This document shows, piece by piece, positions 34,101 through 44,316 of a DNA stretch of 64,000 nucleotides. Location: positions 4,402,001-4,466,000 of the forward strand of contig BSYQ01000008.1 of the NCBI GenBank assembly GCA_030272585.1. The letters are read 5' to 3'. The position numbers and the translations under genes are program-made. Within the stretch, counting starts at the first letter, position 1; each line of letters starts with the position of its first letter. The notes under the pieces were generated by a model that saw nothing but the letters and a program-made list of their open reading frames with translations, did no database searches and was not told the origin of the DNA. Source of the stretch: Bryopsis sp. KO-2023 (Eukaryota; Chlorophyta; Ulvophyceae; Bryopsidales; Bryopsidaceae).

Positions 34101-35900
34101 GATGGTCGTTTATGGCCTGACGGTAAGCCCTGTGGTTGCACATTACCCCACAATGTATCAAGGCATGGTTAGATGAAGGAATAAGAAACAAACCAAACCA
34201 AACCAAAAAACAAGAAACAAGAAACAAGATGCCAAGTCCCAGCATGAATCAATTCCGTCTTTTACCTCTTGATTTCCATTCTCTCTGTTTTAATTTTGAT
34301 GGTGCTGATTCCTCTTGATGCGCCAGCGCTGGGATCCTTTTCGAACTCGTCGATTTCCTTCCTGAGATATGCCACTTGCATGGATATTTCGTTAATCAAC
34401 CGATGCAAGGACTGCTCCGCTTCCTTGATAATGGCTTCCATCTTTGGTCCCACCTTGAGCTCGTGATGGGTGAGCTGCGTCTGGCGGAAGTCTTTCAATC
34501 TGCAAAAGACACCCGAAACTCAATGGTAGGCACCCTTCCCTTTGCTCGTTCTGAACGAGAACAAAATTGAGATCAAAACTGAAATTCTGATATGAGGATG
34601 AGCTTCTTTTCGGTTGGACCTTTGGGGTCTAGATTCGTCTCCTGAGGAGCCATCCTCAGCTTCTTGTCCGTGAACCAGCAGGTCTAGACTACTCAATTGA
34701 GCCACATATCTCCTGAGGTCCATCACGGCGGCGCAGAAGCTTGGTTTTGCTAAGAATGCCCTGGACTCCAAGCGAGTCTTAATTCGGTTAAACCTCAGGC
34801 ATCGCGCTGTTGTCCTCCATATGTTGAATGTCTTGCTTCTGAGATAAAGCTTGAATACCCGAAGCTCTCGCATCAAGTTGAATGTGGAGAGCTCGCGGAG
34901 CCATTCCCCTGAAAGTAACCCACCCCGTTTTATATTGTCGACATGAGGAGCTATCATCAGGCATGCATGGGGCTTTTTCAATTACAGTTGCTCTGTATTT
35001 TCCCTAACGTTCAGCGCCTAAAAGGAGTATCAATGCTGTACCTATGGGGGTAAATTCAGGATCCAGACCAGGGCCAGGAATATACACAACCCCTGAAGCG
35101 GAGAACGTGTAGTGCTGCTTGTTCACATGATTTTTTGGGACCACGAGAAGCTCGTATGGGCTCCCTTCATTTGCAGGCTGCCCCCTGTGAAGTATCAGGC
35201 CAGAAAAATAAAGACATTTTAGAGAGATTGAACGTGAGAAATCCACAGATTGGTGAAAAAAAATAGTACGAGGAGCCAAAGAAATTATGTTCTCAAAATA
35301 CGCACCTGTTGCAGTGAAAAACCTTGACCTTTGCGCTGTGGCCATAGGTAGAGTAGTAGTCGATGATATCCAATCCCTAAAGTCAGGCATTGGACCTCAA
35401 GGAATATCTTGACTCAACATAAAACAGAAAAACACAGTGTAGCAGAAAATGTTTTTTCCCAGCACTTTCTTTCCGCCATTCTAAATTATGGGAAGCATAT
35501 AGTTGTGTTCAGCATGTGGAAAAAATCGATCAGGACACAACTTTACCGTCCATATCTTCCCCTTAAAATCTGGTTCAATGTTTGGGTATGCCCCACCCAA
35601 AGCCATCTGTTCTGTGTTGGCACTCTGCGGTGCGTACATAGACTCCCCATTGTCGAACGTCAACAATCTCTGAAAATCAAATTTGAAGTATTAGAGGGGT
35701 GAATGAAACTGAAACTGCATCGCCTGATCGCTCCAAGCTGGATATAGCAGATCTGCTATATCCAACTCTAGAGCTGTTTCCCGAAAGGCTTCCACCATTC
35801 TTTCAGAAGCTCACCTCTGTTGTCCTGTTGGTTGGATGGAGAGGTGGCAGGCTGTTGATGGGGAGACTACTGGAGGCAGTTGGGTTTGTGTTTCCATAAG
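17895..35900 (-). CDS. axonemal inner-arm dynein heavy chain (~49 exons, 5' end unresolved)
   Basis: This is the ATP-driven minus-end microtubule motor of the flagellar axoneme. Exons placed from 35900 down to the stop at 17895 sum to about 12.1 kb, roughly 4,030 residues, the usual size of single-headed inner-arm chains. Order: tail, linker, AAA1 (GPAGTGKT), AAA2 (GLPFSGKT), AAA3 (GPTGTGKS), AAA4 (GLGGSGRKS), antiparallel coiled-coil stalk with microtubule-binding tip, AAA5, AAA6 and C-terminal domain. Sequence style ([38 protein letters not shown]) is closest to the DNAH3/DNAH7/DNAH12 class. The most 5' exon found (35815-35900) has no in-frame ATG, so at least one upstream exon is missing. 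The motifs visible are intact, so the gene looks functional. All junctions were inferred by eye. Confidence 0.96.
22255..23882 (-). other. dynein stalk and microtubule-binding domain exons
   Basis: Exons 23532-23882, 23154-23410, 22639-22972, 22255-22542. Coiled coil 1 is Ala/Glu-rich and runs to about 23250. The microtubule-binding tip spans the 23154 junction ([25 protein letters not shown]). Coiled coil 2 follows ([16 protein letters not shown]) with a Lys/Glu-rich helix in the 22255-22542 exon. Confidence 0.9.
23912..26842 (-). other. dynein AAA3 and AAA4 exons
   Basis: Exons 26565-26842, 26095-26377, 25799-26006, 25510-25716, 25221-25409, 24938-25118, 24576-24835, 24256-24485, 23912-24032. 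AAA3 carries GPTGTGKS, with an intron inside the last Gly codon of the P-loop, then [10 protein letters not shown] and [16 protein letters not shown]4 carries GLGGSGRKS and FLFSDTQI. Confidence 0.9.
26931..29991 (-). other. dynein AAA1 and AAA2 exons
   Basis: Exons 29754-29991, 29359-29620, 28908-29220, 28553-28824, 28183-28436, 27916-28069, 27604-27806, 27425-27524, 26931-27121. AAA1, the main hydrolytic site, has Walker [11 protein letters not shown], Walker [11 protein letters not shown] and sensor [13 protein letters not shown]2 has GLPFSGKTS and the Walker B region [20 protein letters not shown]. All key residues are present. Confidence 0.9.
30123..35900 (-). other. dynein tail and linker exons
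   Basis: Exons (minus strand, 5' to 3'): 35815-35900, 35548-35669, 35306-35376, 35042-35184, ~34585-34908, 34266-34499, 33919-34129, 33654-33814, 33396-33566, 33115-33306, 32839-33004, 32532-32672, 32134-32439, 31786-32037, 31405-31665, 30812-31132, 30531-30692, 30123-30420. Landmarks are [14 protein letters not shown] (35.1 kb), [10 protein letters not shown] and [12 protein letters not shown] (31.0-31.5 kb), and [13 protein letters not shown] at the linker end. The donor of the 34.6-kb exon is uncertain. Confidence 0.85.
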
Positions 35901-36048
35901 CTGGACAAAAACAGAGGACGTTTCTCAATATTGAGAGATTGTACACACACGATTCATTGCAGGAATTGGTGCTTTGGCTGGTCGGGTTGAGAAATAAACA
36001 CTCTTGACCGCATCTATTTCATTCAAACCAAAGCTGGCGCGACATCGT

Positions 36049-36243
36049 TCACCGCCGCCGACCGCACCTGTCGAGCGTCCACTCGAGGCGCTCTTTTTCT
36101 GTGAAAAAAGGACTCAAGCTCAGAATATTGTTGTCGACACGACAAAAACGGCAGCGCATTCGCATTCGTGAGACGACCAGAGGTCCGCGAACCTCGAGAG
36201 CAGGCAGCCGCACGCCGCCGGGCCCTTCAGCCCTCCGCGTCAT
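36049..36243 (-). other. candidate first exon or promoter region of the dynein gene
   Basis: A GC-richer block with an ATG-initiated frame ends in a good donor (GACAG|GTGCGG), but its phase does not fit the 35815-35900 exon, so it is not accepted as coding. It may be 5' UTR or promoter. Nothing else gene-like is visible from 36.25 to 37.6 kb. Confidence 0.25.
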
Positions 36244-37898
36244 TTCTGTGTACCTGAATGGCGTTCGTGTTTCTTTGTGTTATCTGTGGTTTGGGAGAGC
36301 GCTTTTCTGCGCCAGAGAGCAGCACTGACAAGAATGGTTTACAGTTTCCACAAAGAACGTCGCGTGGGATATTTCTTTGCACCAGCGAGTCTGCGTCTTA
36401 CGGGCTGTTTCTTTTCTACATAAGCTTTCACTATTTGGTGGGTTTGCGAGGTTTCCTTTGCGACAGTTGACAGGGAAAGACAAGCTCGTGTGGTCGCGAG
36501 AGAGCTCGCGAAACCCAGTTGGCTTCCAGTCCAACAGCCTGGGCCGCAAGGATTCTGGGTCAGTTTCTGTCTGGTCAACAGTGGGGCGAGTACTTAATGT
36601 CAACTTTGTCTGTGGTGTTCTATGGTGGGCTAAGACTCGATATGAACGAAACGCCTGGACGTGCGTTCAACGATACACCAAGCAACATCGATAACTAACA
36701 GCGTCTTTATCGACACAGCCGCAATCATTCGAGCCGATTCGGAAGCTCTCAAAAAGATATAAAAGCTGAGTTCATTTGCCGGCGGAGGTTGACCAGGTCC
36801 ACGAGGGACTGCAAGGGAGTGAAGCTCCCAAGCCCCCATAATCGAACAATCAGCATCCCCACTTCCCACTTCGATCAGAATCCAGTCTGGTGAGGCAGGC
36901 GAGTACGGAAAAGGAGCAAGTTTGGACAGAAACTAACCTGCATGCACTGACTGCGGCCACTGGACCCCAAGCGCTGTGCCACCCAGCAGATGTGGAAACG
37001 CGCTCAGTTCAGGGAAGAGGTCCCCAGTCACTTCCAAGCTGCAAACAGGTAGGGCAGTTTTGGCAAAGAAAAGAAATGGATAATGCAAAATAAATTTTTG
37101 GGGTCCAGGATGAAATATCACGAGGAGTCAACGTTTTCCTACTTTCCCAGTGTTTTTCCTGGCTTTTTTTTTTTTTGAAAAGCTCTGGTGGATGTTTTAG
37201 AGTATAGACAATGCATCTAATATTTAAAAAACTGTCGATCCACGTGCACTACACTCCTGGTGAACATATGGGTTGGAGTGGTGTTTGTAGATCTTTTACA
37301 AATCTAGAAAATGTTGCCCATCCAGATGAAACTGAGGTGAAATATGGATATGATGTGTGAGGAGATCATAAAAAGCTGCCGAAAATATTGAAACCTGACC
37401 AAGGTGTTTTTCAGTAAGAAAAACTGGCAAGGCTTTGCAACTTCTTGCTACATAAACGAGTGTTTTAACAGCTGTCAGTGCATCTATTTCACATGAATGT
37501 AAACCACACATCAAGTCATTGTGTGGAGGTTGGTCAACTGGCTTTGGGGACTCTGCAGTATGTCATAAGTACTTGATAATAGCACAGTAAGAAATGCACA
37601 GTCGCTAGGATCTCATAGGTGCATTTCAAAAACATCTCGGATAGCATGGTTTAAATATTGAGCAGCTACAAACAAAAAATTCCTGTTGAATCCATCTCAC
37701 TATTTTTACAATTATGAACATGTACTGAAGGTAATGGAAAGCTGGAATCATAACATTAACCCCTCCCCAATTCTGCAAAACCAATAACCGCACGAAATCT
37801 GAACCCCCCCCTGTCCCCATCCAAACATCAAAATGCATAGGAGCATTTTTTTCTTTCTGTTCCACCATTCGACATTGTTATTTTTTCGAGCGAAACGA
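36244..37898. other. intergenic between dynein and the mTERF gene
   Basis: No supported gene. Short frames on both strands lack starts, motifs or splice support. The right part (37.6-37.9 kb) is probably the 3' UTR of the mTERF gene. Confidence 0.5.
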
Positions 37899-39119
37899 TC
37901 AAAAAACATAGGGAGAATAAGGGCTCTCTCCTGACCATCGGGTCGAACGAAACAGTTTCGGGGGGGTTCGATTTCTCATCAGGGCTAGCAGCTCTTCATA
38001 ATTATCGAACGACTGGCTTTTTTCCTCCAAATCAAACCACCACCTGGCAAATTTATGAAACTTTTTTTCGCTACCCTCGTTCAAAACTGAAGTTACGAAA
38101 TCGGAATCTCTGGAACAAAAGAGGTCATCCAGTGTGAAAACGTCAAAATTCTCGTGGGTGCGTTGCAAGAAAGCCACCCGTGTCAGAAATCGATGGTAGA
38201 AAGGCAAGGTCAAGCATTTGGGGAATCTTGCGATTTCACTAGGATGCCTTTTCAGTACGGTCAATATCATCCAAAGCTTGGCTTTCAGATTTTCCATTTC
38301 GTGTGGGGGAGCCGAAACGAGCACTTCTCCTGCATTCACATTGCTCAGCCCCCACTCGGTCAACACACCCAAATTTTCCTTCAATCGTTTCAAGCTGTAA
38401 GACAGCGCCCGAGGATGGTCGGCAAAAACTGCTTGCACCATGGAGCCCTGGTCTGATTCAAAAACCTCCCCGAAAAAGGCGAGTTTTGCATCTAATTGAT
38501 GGGTGGATCTGAAAAAATCAGGGCTTTTGAGCAAAGTGATCAATACAGTTTGAGGCACCCCGATATCCAGCAGTTTCTTTAGCCGAGGTCTCAAATTTTC
38601 TTCCAATGACACCCCCAGCAAGTGAGGGTTACTAATCAATATCGACCTCAAGTCACGCTGCTGCATGCCCATATCAAAAAATAGATTCCCCAAAGCTTTG
38701 GGATCCTTAACCCCCTCGAAAAAGCTCCCGAACAGACTGGGATTTTTTCCCAGCATTTTGGCCAGCTGCCCGTCAGTCATCCCGAAATTTCTGGAGTACC
38801 AGTTCAATTTTGCCTTCAAGGCTTCTGGCCCTAATTTGAAAACCAGCAGGTTGTCCAAAACCATCTTCTTTCGCACATCCACTGACATACCATAATCGTT
38901 CAGAATCCTCAAATTCTGAAGCGGGTCGTGATCGAATTTACCGTCCAAATCGCAGCCGATTTTCTGGAGCTTCTTTCTCGTTTTGTTGACGTCCTTCGTG
39001 GTAAGACCCAATTCGGACGTCAAGCGCTGGGACAGACTCGAAAAGAAACATCCGTCCAGATGGGCTGGCGAAAAACTGGAAATAGAGCCCCACGGCAGGA
39101 ATCCTCGAAGCATTTTCAC
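37899..39119 (-). CDS. mTERF-family organelle gene-expression factor
   Basis: An intronless 406-residue frame from the ATG at 39119. Mitochondrial transcription termination factor proteins bind organelle nucleic acid with a solenoid of ~30-residue helical repeats and control organelle transcription, splicing or ribosome assembly. Repeats are visible as SNPHLLGVSLEENLRPRLK, LLDIGVPQTVLITLLKSPDF and FADHPRALSYSLKRLKENL (about residues 165-290), each with the typical Pro-containing turn. The first ~35 residues are poor in acidic residues and fit an organelle-targeting peptide. Lack of introns contrasts with neighbouring genes. Which organelle it serves cannot be told. Confidence 0.85.
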   Translation of the reverse strand: MKMLRGFLPWGSISSFSPAHLDGCFFSSLSQRLTSELGLTTKDVNKTRKKLQKIGCDLDGKFDHDPLQNLRILNDYGMSVDVRKKMVLDNLLVFKLGPEALKAKLNWYSRNFGMTDGQLAKMLGKNPSLFGSFFEGVKDPKALGNLFFDMGMQQRDLRSILISNPHLLGVSLEENLRPRLKKLLDIGVPQTVLITLLKSPDFFRSTHQLDAKLAFFGEVFESDQGSMVQAVFADHPRALSYSLKRLKENLGVLTEWGLSNVNAGEVLVSAPPHEMENLKAKLWMILTVLKRHPSEIARFPKCLTLPFYHRFLTRVAFLQRTHENFDVFTLDDLFCSRDSDFVTSVLNEGSEKKFHKFARWWFDLEEKSQSFDNYEELLALMRNRTPPKLFRSTRWSGESPYSPYVF

Positions 39120-39488
39120 GTGGTGGGTGCCTTTGCCCCTGTTTTTTTTTGTGAGGATAGGTATTCTTTGATCGATTGATTCTTGTTTCTCGCGCGTCCT
39201 TGTCAGACACTCATTAAAGACATTTGAGTCATTTGGTTGATTTTACGATTGTGGAGAAGTGGAGCGTTTTGATCACCCTGTCTTGCATTCCTCTGGAAAC
39301 AAGAAGCTAGGTGGAGCCACAAACACACACACACAGGCGAAATTATTCCTGAAGCAAAAATCTTTAAATAGCACATGTCACCTGTCACATCGATCAGCTG
39401 CATCAAGCATGATGAAACATAACACAGGTTGGCACAAAACCTTACACACATGTCCAAACAGCAGAAGCTGTGCACTGCCTGTGGTGTG

Positions 39489-39545
39489 AAAGGGTTCGGG
39501 TGGTTGGGAGGTCTGCAGTTTGAATCATGGTTGGTGCAGGCATGC
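39489..39545 (+). repeat. SINE-like fragment with tRNA promoter boxes
   Basis: GGGTGGTTGGGAGGTCTGC resembles a degenerate A box, and GCAGTTTGAATC a B box, at tRNA-like spacing. It aligns with the copies near 39.7 and 61.0 kb. Confidence 0.5.
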
Positions 39546-39669
39546 GGAGGGTGGTGGTATCGTGATAATCTGACATAGTTACTCGAGACATTCCTTGTAA
39601 TAGGCGGTCGAACGGGACTAACCTCACAAGTGTAAATGGTTGATTGATTGATTGTGCACTCCCCCCCCC

Positions 39670-39800
39670 CTGTTTTTGTTTGAGAGATATGCAGTTCGAA
39701 TCCGTGGGTGGACGATTGGAGAGAAATGGATGGGGTGGAAAGTGAGCAGATGAGTATGAGGATGATGGTGCGCATGAACAGAGTGTAAACAGATTCCAGA
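39670..39800 (+). repeat. SINE-like element copy
   Basis: Carries GCAGTTCGAATCCGTGGGTG (a near-perfect B box) and then GAGAGAAATGGATGGGGTGG and GAGGATGATGGTG. The same string order is found at 60.97-61.07 kb, far away, so it is a dispersed repeat. Its 5' end is damaged by a C-run. Confidence 0.7.
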
Positions 39801-40803
39801 TTCCCCCCCTTCCCCTTTTCATGCTGATCGGAGATCGCCACCTGTTTACATGCATCAAGAGAAACCACACAAGCAGAAATTCATGATTTCTTCACGTTTC
39901 TTGTTGTGCACGACTATATGTTGTCTGCTCAGAGCCAAGGCTTAGTGAAGCAGTGGATTTAGTGATGATCGACGTCTGTCATGGATCGATCAATCAGGAC
40001 GAGAATGTTCCTGTCGGTTGGGCGTTGATGTGGGTGTGGAAGAGTTTCTGTAAGATTGTATTTCGAGGTTTTTGTCCAAAATTAAAACAATAGGGCACAA
40101 GTGGAAATGTAAATATAATGACAATGACGACTTCACACTGTGCACAATAACAACATCTAAATCAGCGAAATATCATTTCTTTCGATATGACACTAGTCTT
40201 GTTCCTGCCCATTCCTCCATTCCCCTTGAGAAAGGCAACCCAATCAACCCCCCCCACTCTCCCCCACCCTGTGCAATCCCAACCAGCCAATCATTCACAT
40301 GCCAACAGTTTCACCCCATCTGAAAAAAACAGCAGAAAAGGTGTTGGAAAAAACACACACTTGCAAGGGGATGTTGATCTGACCACAACAGAGAATCCAG
40401 CACCACCCATCCTGATATATATATACATGTGCTGCCCATTCTCAACCACTAACAGGAAATACGAACTGCAGGGCATTCCCAAACACACATTTTCCATAAA
40501 TAAATCCCTGGGGCAGATAGCCAGGCAAAAGGAAGATACATATACGTGTTTAAGAAAATATGTGAAGGTAGTGTTGTGCATGAAGTCCAGTGCTGGGGCT
40601 GCTTTGTGAAATGGAGAAATAAACAGCCCTGTACTGGAAATCAAACAGGGGTCAGCGCATTCGATTCACTGCCACCAGTAAGTTGAGGAAACTTGGGGCT
40701 GTGACTCCAGCAGCCAAGAAAAGTTGGAACTGAGTACAGAACAGCAGCAGAGGATAGGAAATTGCACAGAATCAGATTCTAAGGGTGTCTAGAAAAAATC
40801 TGC

Positions 40804-40809
40804 AAAAAA
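40804..40809 (-). terminator. Pol III T6 terminator of U6
   Basis: Six T residues on the minus strand directly after the U6 3' end. Confidence 0.85.
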
Positions 40810-40857
40810 CTATTGGACCTTTTCTCGAACCGAGCGTGTCATCCTTGCGCAGGGGCC

Positions 40858-40889
<32 letters not shown>

Positions 40890-40913
40890 TCAGACGTTCA
40901 CGAATGAACGATC
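40804..40913 (-). ncRNA. U6: U6 spliceosomal snRNA
   Basis: The minus strand reads a 5' stem-loop (CGTTCA-TTCG-TGAACG), then the invariant core with the ACAGAGA box, AGATTAGCATGGCCCCTGCG and CAAGGATGACACGC, and the 3' part TTCGAGAAAAGGTCCAA, ending at T6. U6 pairs with U2 and the 5' splice site and forms the catalytic centre of the spliceosome. The 3' part matches plant U6 rather than animal U6. Both ends are compatible with Pol III transcription. The exact 5' nucleotide (40913) is an estimate. Confidence 0.96.
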
Positions 40914-40931
40914 AAGAGGGTCGCGAAATTT

Positions 40932-40954
40932 TTATATAGTCGTTTTTGACGACT
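40932..40954 (-). promoter_or_regulatory. U6 TATA box and upstream hairpin
   Basis: TATATAA on the minus strand (40932-40938) lies about 20-25 bases before the U6 start, as in type 3 Pol III promoters. Immediately upstream is a perfect 6-bp inverted repeat AGTCGT/ACGACT with a five-base loop (40938-40954). The plant upstream sequence element RTCCCACATCG was not found. Confidence 0.75.
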
Positions 40955-43900
40955 CCCCAAACTTTCGACCCCCCAAGCTGCCCTGTTTTAACGCTCCTAA
41001 CGCGTTGTAACGCTGGCCTGGACCACGTACTCCCCGAGCGCCTTGAAGCGGGATTCTGACGCGATCATCTTTTTCCACCGCGGAGTGTTTTGTGTCGTCG
41101 TGACAAGGGATGCAAAAGTTTGTCGTTTGGGACTGGATGTAGTTCACGACGCAGATGGAAGCGCAGGGGCCGCTTGTTGCAAGGAAGAATGGATCACGTG
41201 ACCCTTTCCTGGTTTCCGGTTGGAAAAGGAAAGTCGTCGTCACGGCAGAATTGCGTCGCAGCGCTTTTTGGAAGCCGCCAGGGCTCCTCAAACTCCTGCC
41301 GCAGTATGTTGACCCGTCCCATCACAGTGTCTTTGTCGCACGGTTTGCCAGAAACACGCAAATGAGACAAATGAATGTGAATCAAAGATTGATGGATGTA
41401 CGATTTGCTCCTCCCGACCGCTGTCTGCTGGGAAGTGCGAGGCTGTCGGAAACAGCGTTGGTCGAATCGTGGGAAGGGGGCGGGGGGGACTGAACTGTCT
41501 TTTTCCGCTCGATGCTAGAATGTTTCGTGACGGTGGTGTGCGGACCTCGTGATACGAAATTCATGAGGGTTGAAAATATTGGGGAAGTGGGCATATTTTT
41601 TCTTATCCTTTGAATCACCCCCGAAAGCTGAATTTTTTTGAAGAAGGGGGAAAAGAAGAAAATTCTTAGTGGGTGGTGGAATCACAAAAACGGTTTTTTA
41701 GGCTTTTCCCTTAAGGATATGTTTTGTGACGGGAAGGCTTAACAAGCAATGCATTAACGAAATCGATAAACCCTAAAGCAATGAGCAAGACATTCCCCCC
41801 CCCTCCAGGAAAGGGGGCAGTGGATCTCTTTTGTTGTGGGTTGTAATTCTTCCCCCCCCCCCCCCCTTTTTTTAATACTTTTATATTTTTTTTTCTTAAG
41901 GAAGATATGGTCTCGTATGAACAGAACAAATATATTAACACCCTAAAATCGTAAAATCAATTGAGTCTGTCATTCGCACTGCCTTCGATATCAATAAATC
42001 AAACTTTTGTTTCTCATCCCCCACCCCCAGCTGATTTTTTTTGCCCCCACAGACAAACAGAAGTAACAGTAAAAAACCCTCACAAAAATCAAAAAACAAA
42101 TGGGCAAATAGCCCAAACAAATAGAAAAAAAATCAGTTTGAAAAAACTGAAAAATAAAAATCTTCCCGATTTGCCAACCATGTTTTGCAGGATTCGTCAC
42201 AAAATATCCCACCATCAATTTTCTTTTCTTTTCTTTTCCCCCCCAAAGTTGTTCAAAATTCAAAATATATCTCAAAGACGTTTTGAAGGTGAAAAAAAAA
42301 TTATATAGTGGGAGGTGCATGCATTTCCTGTTCCACCTTTTCTTGTCTTTTTCTTTTTTTCCCCCAATTCTTTTTTTTTCCCCCTTGTTTTTGTTAAATT
42401 TTTATTTTTTCCACTTGCTCTTTAAGCAGTGTTCCTTTTTGTTATCTTTCTTAATATCAACTTGCCAAAATGCTTTTTTTTTCCTCTTGTTTCTTTTTTT
42501 TTTTTGAAACACCTGCTGCACCCCCCTCTCTCTCTTCTAGTTACAAAAAACCTGTCGTTGCCTTTATCTATTCCGAAAAAAATATTAGATTGATTTCGTA
42601 ACTCCATGCTCCAAGGCAAAAAAAGAAATATATAAAAATAACCGCCCACTGAATACTCTTGAGAGAAGAAGCTTGACAAGAAAAATAATAAAAAAAGCAG
42701 TAAGAAAAAAAAAGAGAGGAGGAGCAGTTTTCCGGATTTTTTTCCTTTTTTTTTTTAATATCTGTAACACAAGCATCACACCAAAACTAAAAATAGAGTA
42801 GAAACACTAAGACTGACATTGAAATTGCCCCAAACCAACAAAGCAAAGCTGTGTTTTTTTTGTTTTTTTTTAAATCTATACCATCAAATATTTTCAGGAT
42901 GTCATTCTTTTAAAAAAAAAAAAATCTGCCATTATTTTTTCTTCCTAAGAAAAAAAAAAGAAGAAAACACAAGCACACACATGAAAAAAAAGGAGCCATA
43001 TTTCAGAAGAAATATGAGAAAGCATGTGTCGAAACTATACCGAGGCAAAAACAAAAAAAGAAATACGAGCGGAAAAAATAAGGGAAAAAAAAATTGTTTG
43101 TCATCATAAGTGTGTTTTAAAGCATCGCTAACTCGTATATTCGTATAAAATCTATTTTACTCTTTTTTTCCTTTTTTGGCAAAATATTAGAAATGTGCAA
43201 AAGATAGTCTCACACTTTTTTCAAAGTTAAAAATCAGTCACATCAAGAAGTTCAAAAAGAAAAAAAAGTCATTCAATTTGGGTGGATAAATGGGAAAAAG
43301 AAAAAAAAAAACCTTTGGGTGTATATCTCACAAATATAAATTCACACATCTGCAAATGCATATATACATACAGCTTTTTGGACTCCCCCCCAAAAAATCC
43401 ACCCTTTGATTTGAACGTTTTTTTTTTCTTTTTTTCCTTTTTAACCTTCCTTTTGATGAGTCCAAACAGAACAAAATAACAAGAAAAAAAAAACCCTCAC
43501 ATTTTTTTTTTCTACCATGAAAATTACTGACGAATGGAAAAATCCCCAAAACCACCAATAATTTTCTACCGGAAAAAAAAAGAAAAAAAGAAAAACGTAA
43601 TAAGTAAAAAAAAAAGTCAGGTGAAGAGAGAAGCAGGAGGGATTAGTCATCCCTCCCCTCTTCGATCTCCCTATTTCCCCTCACCTTCCCTAACAACAAA
43701 AAAAATTAAAACAAAAAAAATTAAAACAACCCCTCCCTCCCAGAAAAAAACAAAAAAAAACAAACACTATTTGTGAAAACAAAAAACAAAAAAAAGGAGC
43801 GAGGCAATCAACCCTCTCCTTAAACAAAAAAAAAAAAAACAACGTTCCTACCACCAAAAAAGGTATTTTCTTTTTTTACAAGAGCGAATCATGCTTTTTT

Positions 43901-44316
43901 TTCTTTCTTTTTTTTTGCCTTTTTTTTTTTCAGAGAGAATTATTCCTCCTTGCCATCATTTCTCTTTTTTTTTTCTAATCCTTTTTTTTTGCTTTACGTT
44001 TTCCCAATCCCTGGACCCCACCGCTTCGACAAATATATTTTCCGAAAGACGATCATTTCACATCCCCCCCTCCTCCTCAAACTTCCCCGTGTTATTATTA
44101 TTTTTTTGGTTTTAGAAAAAAAATTCTAACAACACACTTTCTCAACAGTTTCTTTTTTTTTTTGCCCCCCCCCCTCCCACCCCAACCCATTCAAGATAAA
44201 AAAAAGGGAAAAAAAACCAAACCAAAAATCCACAAGGAAAACCCCATACATTCCGGTTTGGCTTCCCCTTTCTTTTTTTCTTCTTTTGAACCCCCCTCCC
44301 CCCCAAAATCAATCAT
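40955..44316. other. homopolymer-rich intergenic zone
   Basis: 40.96-41.5 kb is of normal composition with open frames on both strands but no supported gene. From about 41.6 kb the sequence is dominated by runs of A, T and C of 8-15 bases, and nothing codes convincingly until the TRP gene's last exon at 44317. Confidence 0.6.

Larger units (their letters stand above)
39120..40803. other. intergenic with SINE-like fragments
   Basis: Apart from the two tRNA-like repeats listed separately, I see no gene between the mTERF start and U6. Confidence 0.5.

Noticed and set aside
40932-41493. Overlapping frames on both strands upstream of U6
   Set aside because: Neither has homology or clear start and splice signals; the region also serves as the U6 promoter flank.
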